A stretch of 64,000 nt of DNA from CAVWCQ01 sp963753545 (GCA_963753545.1 CAVWCQ010000008.1:310001-374000); one strand, 5' to 3'; shown: positions 18,360 to 27,108, counted from the first letter of the stretch. Notes: a model not told the origin generated them from the letters alone. Numbers and translations are program-made.

Positions 18360-19955
18360 ATGAAACGCAAGCACCAAATGACCTCCGGCGAACGTGAGGA
18401 ACCAAGCCTCAATCCATTCCGCCTGATGGTTGCCCTGTCGGCCATCTTCTTTTTGTGTTTCCTGCTCTACGCGCTGCTTGAACCGTATCTGCCCGCTGAT
18501 CTGACGCACGAAAACAAGCCCCGTGTCGAGATTGTGCCCTATGCGACACCAACAGATGCTGTTGCGATTGAGCCGATCATCCCGACGGAAGTGCCTGTTG
18601 TTATTCCAAGCGATGTGCCGCCCCTGCCTACCGAGACGCCAGTGCCTGTCCTGGTCATGAACGGGCGCATGATGATCACCCTGGAAACGGCTTCCTACGT
18701 GGCGGAGTTGGCCGATCTGCGCGGCATTAGCAACGAGATCAGCAGCGTGACCTTTAGTTCCGACGGGACGTATCTGGCATCGGGCAGCCGAGACGGAACG
18801 GTCCGGTTGTGGGACGTGGCAAGCCGAACGGAACTTCAAACGTTCCGCAGCAGCGGTGACTGGGTTGAGAGCGTTGCTTTCAGTTCGAGCGGTTTCCAAC
18901 TGGCGGCTGCCGGGCAGGATAACATTGTGCGCAGTTGGAATCTGGTGACGAACCAGGAACTACCCGCGCTGCAAGGTCCACAAGGGGCTTTGCGGAGCAT
19001 CAGCTTTAACCCGAGGGGCACGGTTCTGGCGGCGGCGAGTGATGACGGCAATGTGTATTTGTGGGATGTGCAAAGCGGCGACCAGATAGCCTCTCTGCGC
19101 GGGCATACGGGCTTTGTGACGAGCATCGCCTACAGCGCGGATGGAACGCTGCTGGCGTCGGGCGGCGAGGATGATACGGTGCGGCTGTGGGACCCGGCAT
19201 CCTATGCACTGCTGGCTACGCTGAATGGGCACAGCGCGGATGTAACGAGCGTCGCCTTCAGCCCTGACGGGACACTGCTCGTTTCAAGCGATTCCAGCGG
19301 TGTGGCGATTGTCTGGGATGTAGCGGCGCGCAGCCAGCTTTCGAAGCTGGTCGGGGACTCCGAGCAGATCAGCGATGTCGCGTTTGGCGGACTAAGCCGT
19401 ATGGTGGCGACCTCCGCCAAGGGGATCACTGACAACACCGTGCGGTTGTGGAACGCCGAGACGGGCGAGCTGGTGCGCGTGATCGAACTCGATGGCCCGG
19501 CGAATAGCATTGCCTTCAATCCCGATGGAACGCTGCTGGCTATTGGCGGCGGCAGTTATCTAACCCTGTGGAGCGTCAGTTCGCAGGCCCCGGCGGCAGC
19601 CGCCCCGGAGAGCTTAGGGCCAGAGAACTTCCCAACGGCTGGCCCGGAAGTGTCGGATGAAGTGCCGCAGACAGCCGATGGGCAGGGCGGATTTGACGCA
19701 TCGAGTGGATTTACGGGATCCGTCAATCAAACGTGCACGCTGACCAGCGAGTATCCCGACGTGAATGTTCGTACCGGGCCGGGCGAAGACTTTGATGTCG
19801 CGCGCGCGCTGGAGCTGGGTGATACCGTTCAGGCGAACGGCTGGACACTCGTCACGACGGGCACATGGTGGCGACTTACCGATGGAAACTGGGTGTGGGC
19901 CGGAGTTGTGTCGGAGACGGACGGCTGCAACCAGATGCCCGCTGTCGAGCCGTAA
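18360..19955 (+). CDS. Membrane-anchored WD40 propeller with C-terminal SH3b domain
   Basis: 531 residues. A cytoplasmic N-terminus and one membrane segment (LMVALSAIFFLCFLLYALL, about 26-44) lead to an acidic/Pro linker. Seven WD40 repeats follow (about 115-415), for example TVRLWDVASR, NVYLWDVQSG, TVRLWDPASY and TVRLWNAETG, enough for one seven-bladed propeller. After a linker, an SH3b module carries the hallmark VNVRTGPGEDFDVARAL and a Cys pair. The propeller and SH3b would face outward. The start at 18360 (MKRKHQM) follows AGGGG; ATG 18324 is an alternative. Likely a binding or scaffolding protein; no enzyme motif. Confidence 0.85.
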   Translation: MKRKHQMTSGEREEPSLNPFRLMVALSAIFFLCFLLYALLEPYLPADLTHENKPRVEIVPYATPTDAVAIEPIIPTEVPVVIPSDVPPLPTETPVPVLVMNGRMMITLETASYVAELADLRGISNEISSVTFSSDGTYLASGSRDGTVRLWDVASRTELQTFRSSGDWVESVAFSSSGFQLAAAGQDNIVRSWNLVTNQELPALQGPQGALRSISFNPRGTVLAAASDDGNVYLWDVQSGDQIASLRGHTGFVTSIAYSADGTLLASGGEDDTVRLWDPASYALLATLNGHSADVTSVAFSPDGTLLVSSDSSGVAIVWDVAARSQLSKLVGDSEQISDVAFGGLSRMVATSAKGITDNTVRLWNAETGELVRVIELDGPANSIAFNPDGTLLAIGGGSYLTLWSVSSQAPAAAAPESLGPENFPTAGPEVSDEVPQTADGQGGFDASSGFTGSVNQTCTLTSEYPDVNVRTGPGEDFDVARALELGDTVQANGWTLVTTGTWWRLTDGNWVWAGVVSETDGCNQMPAVEP

Positions 19956-20059
19956 AATAATCTAATTGGCTCGAAAATGTAACAAAAGTGCCCATTTTGG
20001 CCCGTTCTGATCCATTACGGGCCATTTTTGATCATTTAGTGGTTTCCAATTAGCCGGAA

Positions 20060-20262
20060 ATTCTTATAAGTTACTCACTTCCGGGCCATTTCTTCTCGTG
20101 GCGATCTGCGTACCCCCCTAAAAAACGGCACGGTGACTAACCGTTTCCTAACCTTGTTCTCGCCTGGAAAGAACAAATGCCGTTTCAGCCGGAGGCGCAA
20201 AAACCGCACAACGCGATTTTCCGAGGAGCTATCCTTGTTTACAGGATAGCACAGATTTTCCC
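20060..20262 (-). ncRNA. Putative small RNA element E2 (three-copy family)
   Basis: Read on the minus strand, this copy has a promoter-like CTGTGCTATCCT (-10 at 20243-20248), two GGTTAG half-sites (20138-20153), then GATCGCCACGAGAAG (20106 downward) and GAAGTGAGTAAC. This is the block order of E1 (3172-3345) and E3 (21330-21500). It points away from the inverted repeat at 20266-20317. No gene lies downstream in this direction within 100 bases, because the WD40 gene is convergent. This favours an RNA or a passive repeat over a leader. Confidence 0.35.
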
Positions 20263-20265
20263 TAA

Positions 20266-20317
20266 AATACTCCCTTAAGGTTGAACCTTAAGTACGAATT
20301 TGGAGATGGACGTCTTT
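20266..20317. repeat. Left arm of 52-bp inverted repeat around the csp unit
   Basis: This arm matches the reverse complement of 21278-21329 at 48 of 52 positions. It contains a perfect 19-bp palindrome, CTTAAGGTTGAACCTTAAG, at 20274-20292, and ends GGAGATGGACGTCTTT. The two arms enclose 1064 bp (20266-21329) with a 64-residue gene and a cold-shock gene. Confidence 0.9.
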
Positions 20318-20341
20318 GAAATTACCTTCGCTGACCGTCCT

Positions 20342-20536
20342 CTAGTAGACCTTATATTCCGGATGCATGCCGTCGAACCGCTCGCGTCGAACATCGCCCA
20401 GTTCCTGGTCAAACCGCCGGAGATATTCGCCCAGAGGTTCCTTCTCAAGTTTTGCTTTTCGCATCGCGATCAGAAGCTCTTTAACCAGGATCTCCAACTC
20501 GTTTACATGTTTTTGGGAAACGGTTTCAAGGTTCAT
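20342..20536 (-). CDS. Small helical hypothetical protein
   Basis: 64 residues, highly charged and predicted almost entirely helical: HVNELEILVKELLIAMRKAKLEKEPL and EYLRRFDQELGDVRRERFDG. There are no Cys and no membrane segment. GGTAGGG lies just upstream of the ATG at 20536. It sits inside the inverted-repeat unit, downstream of the cold-shock gene but separated from it by a strong terminator. I do not recognise the family. It resembles small cytosolic helical-bundle or DNA-associated proteins only in general character. Confidence 0.6.
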   Translation of the reverse strand: MNLETVSQKHVNELEILVKELLIAMRKAKLEKEPLGEYLRRFDQELGDVRRERFDGMHPEYKVY

Positions 20537-20581
20537 TGATCCCTACCTTTTCTGGTTTACTCACAAGCACTCGTCGAACTG

Positions 20582-20622
20582 CAAAAAAGAAAAATGCCCT
20601 GGATCAAATTGATGCAGGGCAT
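20582..20622 (-). terminator. Intrinsic terminator of the cold-shock gene
   Basis: On the minus strand ATGCCCTG and CAGGGCAT close a hairpin extended by ATCAA/TTGAT, followed by TTTTTCTTTTTT. It ends the csp transcript before the 64-residue gene. Confidence 0.85.
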
Positions 20623-20652
20623 CGATGCTAGCTTGCGCTGCAGGCTGCGCGT

Positions 20653-20871
20653 TTAGTTGTTCGCGCGCATCACGTTGGTGGCCTGGGGACCTTTTTGGCC
20701 CTGAGTGACGATGAAAGTAACCCGCTCGCCCTCAGCCAGTTCACGGTAGCCATCACCCTGGATTTCGCTGTGATGCACGAATACATCCGGGCCGCCTTCG
20801 CGTTCGATGAATCCAAAGCCCTTCTGGGCGTTAAACCACTTCACAGTACCGCTCGTACGTTCTTCAGTCAT
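20653..20871 (-). CDS. csp: Cold-shock domain protein
   Basis: 72 residues, a single OB-fold cold-shock domain with both RNA-binding motifs: GTVKWFNAQKGFGFIE (RNP1, KGFGFI) and DVFVHHSEI (RNP2). A usual C-terminus follows (EGERVTFIVTQGQKGPQA). The start at 20871 has AAAGGA upstream. It binds single-stranded RNA or DNA and acts as an RNA chaperone in known cases. A gap of about 400 bases lies upstream, room for the long regulated leader common for csp genes. The gene lies within the 52-bp inverted repeats. Confidence 0.95.
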   Translation of the reverse strand: MTEERTSGTVKWFNAQKGFGFIEREGGPDVFVHHSEIQGDGYRELAEGERVTFIVTQGQKGPQATNVMRANN

Positions 20872-21139
20872 TTGGAAAATTCCTTTCCCACTAAAATTGG
20901 CTTGATGTCGTGGGAATGGAGTCACTTGGGGATAAAAAATACAGCGCGTTGATTGAGTTGCGCTGGAATTTGATACCACTTGTGCAAACAACCTTTTCCA
21001 CCACAAACACTATTATACATCATATCTTCTAAACCGTCGAATTTATGTGTTAGTGAAGCGTTTCTCACACGCCTCATATCTCAAGACTTTCATTCGTGTT
21101 TTAGTGTTGCTGACGGAAAATCAGGCACGACCACGCCGC

Positions 21140-21265
21140 AGATAGCCCCTATCCCCGACCCTTTCCCCGTGCATGCTGCGCGGCTTAGCTGCGCACGCAT
21201 GCGTGGAGAAAGGGAGACGCGTTCCTCTCTCCACGCAGTGGGGAGAGGTTAGGAGAGGGGCCGCT
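21140..21265. repeat. Palindromic intergenic repeat
   Basis: CCCCTATCCCCGACCCTTTC and GGAGAAAGGG/CCTCTCTCC blocks surround a GCATGCTGCGCGGC..GCTGCGCACGCATGC palindrome. The stretch ends GGGGAGAGGTTAGGAGAGGGG. It is of the same G/C-block palindromic style as 1233-1407 and 46955-47062. The adjacent 20872-21277 gap otherwise holds the csp upstream region. Confidence 0.6.
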
Positions 21266-21277
21266 TTTGATCATTTT

Positions 21278-21329
21278 AAAGACGTCCATCTCCAAAATAG
21301 TACTTAAGGTTCAACTTTAAAGGAGTATT
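21278..21329. repeat. Right arm of 52-bp inverted repeat around the csp unit
   Basis: Reverse-complement partner of 20266-20317 (48/52). The internal dyad CTTAAGGTT/AACTTTAAA at 21303-21321 is imperfect here. Immediately outside it lies a promoter-like GAACATTTGTGCTATACT for element E3, mirroring the left side. Confidence 0.9.
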
Positions 21330-21500
21330 GTTCGTCGAACATTTGTGCTATACTGGTTGTAGGCTCGTGCTGTCCTTTCTGCCAGCGTCCCTCATGTAAG
21401 AACGCCGATCCGGTAGAGAAGCGGTTAGAAAACAGTTTGGGGACATGCCAAAAAATTATGATTTTGAAGATCGCTACGCGGAGAAGTGATCAACTAATTT
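21330..21500 (+). ncRNA. Putative small RNA element E3 / leader of the SPFH gene
   Basis: Promoter-like TCGAACATTTGTGCTATACT (-10 TATACT at 21349-21354), half-sites GGTAG..CGGTTAGAAAAC (21412-21433), then GATCGCTACGCGGAGAAG and GTGATCAACTA (21469-21496), in the order seen in E1 and E2. It ends about 250 bases before the SPFH gene, so it could be a free RNA or the start of a long leader. GAACATTTGTGC resembles a degenerate GAAC-N4-GTTC LexA box of Gram-positive type, one mismatch in the right half; this is a suggestion only. Confidence 0.35.
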
Positions 21501-21753
21501 TTTGCAAAAGTTAGAATTTGCAAAAAGGGGCTTTGTAGTACATATACTTATAGGGAACCGCGCAAACTTCTGTTATTTCATCGTTTACCTGTTACGCTCC
21601 CAAGTTAGGGGGCCGACAGGTGAATGTCAGGTGGATTTCAGGCAAACGTCTTGAGTTTTTTCCAGAGCGAGCTACTATTGACTTCTAAAGACCCTGTGTT
21701 ACAGGGTATAGTTGGCCGCTCAAAACAGAGGCCACAAAAAGGAGTGGGCTGCT

Positions 21754-23535
21754 ATGCCTATTGTTGGAGTAGTCGCATTAGGAGTTATCGTCGCGCTGCT
21801 GGTGCTGATCTTCATCGCGCCGCGCGTTCTGCTCGGCCTGGTGATCATCAATGAGCGGCAGGTCGGCATTGTGATTAAGAAATTCTCACGGCACTCACTG
21901 CCCCCCGGACAACTGATCGCCCTGAACGGTGAAGCAGGCTACCAGGCTGATACGCTGGCCCCTGGCTGGCATCTGTGGAAATGGCCCTGGGTTTACCAGA
22001 TCATTAAATCGTCGGTGGTGGTTGTGCCACAGGGTGAAATTGCGCTGCTGGTCGCGGCAAGCGGGTCAGCAATCCCACCGGAACGCATCCTGGCTCGCGT
22101 GGTTCCCTGCGATGACTACCAGGACGCGCGCCAGTTTTTGATCAAAGGCGGAGAAAAAGGTCGCCAGCTTGGCATCCTGACGGCGGGTACCTACCGCATC
22201 AACCTGGCGCTGTTCACGGTGATCACGGCGGCGACTGCTGAACAGCACGGCATGCAGCCGGAACAACTGCTCGTGCAGCGCGTCGCGCCGGATCGGGTCG
22301 GAATCGTGACGACGCTCGACGGCCAGCCCATCGAGACGGGCGAGATCGCCGGGCCGGAGATTCCGCACCATGATAATTTCCAGAACGCGCAGAACTTCAT
22401 CGCGGCGAGCGGGCGGCGCGGCTTGCAGGAACAGGTGCTGCTGTCTGGCTCGTGGAACCTCAACCCCTGGTTTGTCCAGGTGGAACAGGTCCCGATGACG
22501 GAAATCCCCATTGGTTATGTCGGCGTGGTGATCTCGTATGTCGGCAAGGCGCACGAAGATATCAGCGGCGCAGACTTCAAACACGGCGATCTGGTCAATC
22601 CCGGCCACAAGGGTGTGTGGGGCACGCCGCTGTTTCCCGGCAGGCACCCGCTGAACGTGCACGTGATGAAAACGGAACTGGTTCCCACGACCAACATCGT
22701 GTTGAACTGGTCGGGGCGCACTGAGGCGCATCAGTACGATCAGCAGTTATCTTCGGTCACGGTCCGGTCGCGGGACGGGTTCGCCTTTAACCTGGACGTG
22801 GCGCAGATCATCCACGTCGCCGCGCTGGACGCTCCTAAAGTGATATCGCGCGTTGGCTCGATGCAGAATCTGGTTGATCATGTTTTGCAGCCGATTGTGG
22901 GCAACTACTTCCGCAACGCGGCGCAGACGTATACCGTGCTTGACTTTTTGAGCGCCCGCAGCGAGCGCCAGACGGAAGCAGCGCAGCACATCCGCACGGC
23001 GATTGGACTGTACGACGTGCAGGCGATTGATACGCTGATTGGCGATATCTTCCCGCCAGACGCGCTGATGGCGACGCTGACCGACCGTAAGATCGCGGAG
23101 GAACAGCGCAAAACCTACGAGGTCCAGCAGGACGCGCAAACGCAGCGGCAGTTACTGGTCCGCGAGACAGCACTGGCGGATATCCAGCAGCAGGTGGTCA
23201 AGGCGGAACAGGGCGTGAGCATCGCCTCGCTGGAAGCCGACGCACGGGTCAAGCAGGCGGGCGGCGAGTCCGAGGCGATCCGGGTGACAGGCTCGGCGCG
23301 GGCGGAAACGTATCGCCTGGGGGCGGAAGCGCTCGGTTCGCGGGACTATACGGCGCTGCAACTGATGCAGTTGATCGGGGAAAATCAGGTCCGCATTACG
23401 CCCGATGTCGCAGTCAGCAGCGGCGCGGCGGGCGGTCTGGGGATGATCGAAGCGCTGATCGGCGTCAATTTGCAGGAGCAGGTGGCAAACGGCAAGAAGA
23501 CTCCCAAGAAGGCCGATGGGGCGGCGGAGAGCTAA
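21754..23535 (+). CDS. SPFH/band 7 (flotillin-like) membrane protein
   Basis: 593 residues. An N-terminal hydrophobic segment (VGVVALGVIVALLVLIFIAPRVLL, about 3-27) anchors the protein. An extended SPFH region follows; SVTVRSRDGFAFNLDVAQIIHV and DVQAIDTLIGDIFPPDAL are typical band 7 stretches. Then comes a long Gln/Glu/Arg-rich coiled coil (IAEEQRKTYEVQQDAQTQRQ, QAGGESEAIRVTGSARAETY). SPFH proteins oligomerise into membrane domains and often work with proteases. The start at 21754 has AAGGAG ten bases upstream. It is larger than typical flotillins owing to a long N-terminal segment with two repeats around VAPDRVGIVTTLDG-like strands. Confidence 0.85.
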   Translation: MPIVGVVALGVIVALLVLIFIAPRVLLGLVIINERQVGIVIKKFSRHSLPPGQLIALNGEAGYQADTLAPGWHLWKWPWVYQIIKSSVVVVPQGEIALLVAASGSAIPPERILARVVPCDDYQDARQFLIKGGEKGRQLGILTAGTYRINLALFTVITAATAEQHGMQPEQLLVQRVAPDRVGIVTTLDGQPIETGEIAGPEIPHHDNFQNAQNFIAASGRRGLQEQVLLSGSWNLNPWFVQVEQVPMTEIPIGYVGVVISYVGKAHEDISGADFKHGDLVNPGHKGVWGTPLFPGRHPLNVHVMKTELVPTTNIVLNWSGRTEAHQYDQQLSSVTVRSRDGFAFNLDVAQIIHVAALDAPKVISRVGSMQNLVDHVLQPIVGNYFRNAAQTYTVLDFLSARSERQTEAAQHIRTAIGLYDVQAIDTLIGDIFPPDALMATLTDRKIAEEQRKTYEVQQDAQTQRQLLVRETALADIQQQVVKAEQGVSIASLEADARVKQAGGESEAIRVTGSARAETYRLGAEALGSRDYTALQLMQLIGENQVRITPDVAVSSGAAGGLGMIEALIGVNLQEQVANGKKTPKKADGAAES

Positions 23536-23559
23536 GACAGCTAACCAAACACAAAAATA

Positions 23560-23596
23560 AGCCCGCTGAAGGAATGCCCTTCCAGCGGGCTTTTTC
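23560..23596 (+). terminator. Intrinsic terminator after the SPFH gene
   Basis: AGCCCGCTG pairs with CAGCGGGCT around GAAGGAATGCCCTTC, followed by TTTTTC. It probably also ends the convergent membrane-protein gene at 23602. Confidence 0.85.
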
Positions 23597-23601
23597 TTTC
23601 A

Positions 23602-24153
23602 CTATTCACTCCAGATGCCTGCAATCTTTTTTACAATGAAATAACGGAATACTGGGCCAGCAATCCAGGCGGCAGGTATAAGTGCGATTAACGTGTGCCA
23701 GGGACTTCCTGGTAGGTCAGCTATGTGTCGAATCCGGTAGGGGATAATGATTGGCAGGAATAGCAGGAGCAGGTAAATCAAGCTGGTAGCATTGTCACCT
23801 GCTGGTGTACTTACGGGCACTTCGCGCTGTGCCGCTGGGACATACTGCTCCTCAGCATTGCTGCCAGCCCACCAGTAAGCTGATTTTGGTTTATCCGAAC
23901 CCTCTAGCGCTTTTATCAGCCAGCCGCCCAGGTAGGTCACAATGATCGAGAAACCTGCCCCCATTAACACGGCTGTCCAATCTGTTTCTTTAAAAAAGGG
24001 CCAGAAGGTCAGGATTGCCAGTCCGATCAGAAGAACAATTCCGACTTTTTTTGAAGCAGCAGCGCCAGCCTTGTGATTTGTTAGGGCTATTATGAGGGTG
24101 ACACCTACAAGACTGACGCCTATCCACGGTAGAGAGCTGATTTGCTCGTCCAT
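23602..24153 (-). CDS. Integral membrane protein of unknown function
   Basis: 183 residues with about five hydrophobic segments: WIGVSLVGVTLIIALT, VGIVLLIGLAILTFWPFF, AVLMGAGFSIIVTYLGGWL, SLIYLLLLFLPIIIPY and TLIALIPAAWIAGPVF. A soluble loop of about 40 residues lies between the third and fourth. There are no motifs I can link to a family. The start at 24153 follows AGGGGGAT. It stands alone between an SPFH gene and an oxidoreductase gene. Confidence 0.65.
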   Translation of the reverse strand: MDEQISSLPWIGVSLVGVTLIIALTNHKAGAAASKKVGIVLLIGLAILTFWPFFKETDWTAVLMGAGFSIIVTYLGGWLIKALEGSDKPKSAYWWAGSNAEEQYVPAAQREVPVSTPAGDNATSLIYLLLLFLPIIIPYRIRHIADLPGSPWHTLIALIPAAWIAGPVFRYFIVKKIAGIWSE

Positions 24154-24244
24154 GATATCCCCCTATGTGGCTTTGCTCAGACTTACGGATGAAGCATACC
24201 GAACATGGGGTGTTCTGCCAACTGGATCCGATCACAAACACAGC

Positions 24245-24287
24245 GAGGGGCGACTTCAAGCGATCTATGCCGCCTGAGTCGCCCCTC
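24245..24287 (+). terminator. Hairpin in the 24154-24608 gap
   Basis: GAGGGGCGACT and AGTCGCCCCTC form a perfect 11-bp stem with a loop of about 20 bases, followed by TTTATTT. No gene clearly ends here on the plus strand, so its role is unclear. The rest of the gap (24288-24608) shows no gene or RNA that I recognise. Confidence 0.5.
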
Positions 24288-24608
24288 TTTATTTGAGCTG
24301 CGATATTGGCCTCCTTCCCTAGATGCTAGGGTATTGGGACCTCGTAATCACAGCTAATGGCACCCAGCACTGCCGCTGCTTACTCAGCAACTCATTTGCC
24401 TTCGCAGCACCGGATTCCGCTACCTGTTATAAAAGATGATAAACCAGGGGCGTATTATTTGGCTAGTTAATAAAGGAGAGGTTGGCTATAGATTTCATCA
24501 ACTTACTTAACTAAACATAAAAATTCCACCTCAAGGTCCCTGATGTGCTGAACATAATCAACTGCGGTAAGCTTTAAGGAGACCAGGACACACATTCAGG
24601 AGGCGACG

Positions 24609-25604
24609 GTGAACGTTCGTTGGGGCGTTTTGGGCACAGGGCGACATGCCGCGAATACGGTTATTCCGGCGATCCAGGCATCGGAACATGGCGAAGTCGT
24701 GGCGATAGCCAGCCGGAACGGGGCGCGGGCACAGGAGTTTGCTCGTGATCTGGGCATAACGACCAGCTACGACAGTTACGAGGCGCTGCTGGCGGATCCA
24801 AACGTGGATATCATTTACAATCCGCTGCCGAATCACCTGCACAAGGAATGGTCGATCAAAGCGGCGCAGGCAGGCAAGCATGTGCTGTGTGAAAAGCCCA
24901 TCGCACTCAACGCGGCGGAAGCGGTTGAGATGGTGGCAACGTTCCGCGCTGCCGGGTTGAAACTGGCCGAGGCGTTCCAGTGGCGGCATCACCCGCAGGG
25001 GTTACGGATGCGCGAATTGATGCTGTCCGGGGCGATCGGTGAGCCGCGTTTGATCGACGCCGGATTTAGCTTTATGCTGGACCGGCCCGACGACGTGCGC
25101 TGGGTGCCGGAATATGGCGGCGGCGCGCTCTATGATGTCGGCTGCTACCCCATCTCGTTCGCGCGGTTCATCATGGGCATGGAGCCAGCCAGCGTTACGG
25201 CGCAGATTTACTGGAATGCGTCGGGCGTTGATGATCTGGTCGTGGCGACGCTGGAATTTCCGAACGGCGTGCTGGCGCATATCAACTGCTCGTTCATTCT
25301 GCCGCTGCGCCGCTACACCGAGGTGATCGGCTCGACGGGCGGGCTGTATGCCAACAAGACGTACAATCCGCGCGGGAAGGGTGAGACGATCCTGCGCACG
25401 GAGTTGGATCGGGATGTGGTCGAGACGATCCCGCTGCCGCAGGTCGATTTATATGTGCTGATGGCTGAGGATTTTAACAAGGCCGTGATGGAGAACAGTC
25501 CGACGGTCTACCCGGCAGAAGATGCCGTCGCCAATATGCAGGTGATCGATGCGATTTTCCGCGCCGGGCGGGAAGGTCGGCGCGTGGACGTGGGGACAGT
25601 GTAA
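24609..25604 (+). CDS. Gfo/Idh/MocA-family NAD(P)-dependent oxidoreductase
   Basis: 331 residues. The N-terminal Rossmann fold begins WGVLGTGRHAANTVIPAI, and the GxGxxA-like loop binds NAD(P). The family motif EKP occurs in HVLCEKPIALN. The C-terminal alpha/beta domain contains GGGALYDVGCYPISFARFI, the conserved D..CY..H-type region of these dehydrogenases. The start is GTG at 24609 with AGGAGG seven bases upstream. The substrate is probably a sugar or cyclitol derivative, but the family is too broad to say which. It precedes the plus-strand murD block and may be unrelated to it. Confidence 0.88.
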   Translation: MNVRWGVLGTGRHAANTVIPAIQASEHGEVVAIASRNGARAQEFARDLGITTSYDSYEALLADPNVDIIYNPLPNHLHKEWSIKAAQAGKHVLCEKPIALNAAEAVEMVATFRAAGLKLAEAFQWRHHPQGLRMRELMLSGAIGEPRLIDAGFSFMLDRPDDVRWVPEYGGGALYDVGCYPISFARFIMGMEPASVTAQIYWNASGVDDLVVATLEFPNGVLAHINCSFILPLRRYTEVIGSTGGLYANKTYNPRGKGETILRTELDRDVVETIPLPQVDLYVLMAEDFNKAVMENSPTVYPAEDAVANMQVIDAIFRAGREGRRVDVGTV

Positions 25605-25611
25605 GACCGGG

Positions 25612-25652
25612 CGCGACGGCTTAGCTTCGCACGCTTGCAGCGCCCGTACAAC
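25612..25652. repeat. GGGCGC..GCGCCC(C/G)TACA hairpin repeat
   Basis: GGGCGCGACGGCTTAGCTTC followed by GCACGCTTGCAGCGCCCGTACA. This is a member of a short hairpin repeat also seen at 30430-30490, 34389-34430, 36990-37045 and 60271-60345, always between genes and ending in GCGCCC-N-TACA or its complement. Confidence 0.65.
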
Positions 25653-25679
25653 TTTTGTTGCCTACAAGAACGAGGACGC

Positions 25680-27094
25680 ATGACGGATACACAATCGACT
25701 TCCGATCCGCTGGATGGGCAGCATGTGGTCGTGCTGGGATTCGCACGGCAGGGCAAGGCACTCGCCCGCTGGCTGCCTACCATTGGCGCGCAGGTGACGG
25801 TCTCGGATACACGAAGCACGGCGGCGCTGGCCTCAGAACTGGGCGAATTTGCCGGGCTTCCTGTCCAGTTCGCGCTGGGCGGGCACCCGCTGGAACTTTT
25901 GGACGGCTGCGATCTACTCTGTGTGAGCGGGGGCGTTCCGCTGACGCTGCCGATCATCCAGGAGGCGTTCCAACGCGGGATTCCGGTGACCAATGACGCG
26001 CAGTTATTCCTGGAACGCTGTCCCGCGCCTGTACTGGGCATCACCGGGAGCGCGGGCAAAACGACAACCACAACGCTAGTCGGGGCGATGTGCCGGGCAT
26101 CCGGGCGGCGGACGTTTGTCGGTGGCAATATTGGCGATGTGCTGCTCGACATGCTGCCGCAGATCGGCGGGCAGGATATCGTCGTCATGGAACTGAGCAG
26201 CTTCCAGTTGGAACTGATGACGGTCAGCCCGGATGTATGCGCCGTGTTGAATGTGACGCCGAATCACCTGGATCGACATGGCACGATGGATGCCTACAGC
26301 GCGGCGAAGGCCCAGATTTATCTGCACCAGACGCCGAGCGACGTGGCGATCTTTGGCTATGATGATCCCGTTGCTGAGCGGATGAGTCATGAAGCGCCGG
26401 GCGAGTCGCCTATTTTTCGCTGCATTCCGCTGTGCCGTCGGGCGCATATCTCAAGGGGCAGGAACTCGTCGTGGTGGGCGATAGTTCGCCAGGGGCGGAG
26501 TGGCGGACGATCTGCCCCCGGGATGAAATCCGGCTGCGAGGCGAGCACAACGTGGCGAATGTGTTAGCCGCTTGCGCTGTCGCCGGGGCGGGGAGCATCT
26601 CACCGGAAGCGATGCGCCGCGCGATAGGTTCCTTTACGGGAGTCGAGCACCGCCAGGAACTGGTGGCAACGATCAACGGCGTGACATGGGTGAATGACAG
26701 CATCGCCACCGCGCCGGAGCGAGTCGTTGCTGCGCTACGCAGTTACAGCGAACCGCAGGTGCTGCTGGTCGGCGGGCGCGACAAAAACCTGCCCTGGGAG
26801 GAGATGGCCGATCTGGCTGTGACCCGCTGCCGGGCGGTGATCGGGTTTGGCGAATATGGGGCCAGGGCTATCGAGCATATCGAACAGGCGAGGGAGCGGG
26901 CGGCGGGATCGATGGTGGAGCAGGTGCATGTGGTGGATACGCTGGACGAGGCCGTGCAGCAGGCTTCTGCAATCGCCCAGCCCGGCGACGTGGTGCTGCT
27001 CAGCCCAGGCGGAACGTCGTATGATGCGTACCAGGATTTCGCGGCGCGGGGGCAGCATTTCCGGGATCTGGTGCACGGGCTGGCAGCCGGGTAA
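25680..27094 (+). CDS. murD: UDP-N-acetylmuramoylalanine--D-glutamate ligase (frameshifted)
   Basis: Cytoplasmic ATP-dependent ligase adding D-Glu to UDP-MurNAc-L-Ala. N-terminal domain HVVVLGFARQGKALARWL; central ATP domain GITGSAGKTTTTTLVG, VMELSSFQLE and NVTPNHLDRHG; C-terminal domain with GEHNVANVLAA, VEHRQELVATINGV, WVNDSIATAP and LLSPGGTSYDAYQDF. The frame changes at 26405-26415. One extra T in the TTTTT run would restore SPIFSLHSAVPSGAYL, so this is almost certainly a homopolymer indel in the assembly. The joined length is about 471 residues. The start at 25680 follows CGAGGA. First gene of the plus-strand dcw block. Confidence 0.94.
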
Positions 27095-27108
27095 AGAAAA
27101 GCAAGAGA

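Noticed and set aside
21330..21500. E1-E3 elements as 6S RNA, tmRNA or RNase P RNA
   Set aside because: None of the known core sequences of these RNAs is present, and three copies in 64 kb would be unexpected for single-copy housekeeping RNAs.
24288..24608. tRNA or riboswitch in the 320-bp gap before the oxidoreductase gene
   Set aside because: No cloverleaf with a TTCRA arm or CCA end and no known riboswitch core could be found by eye.
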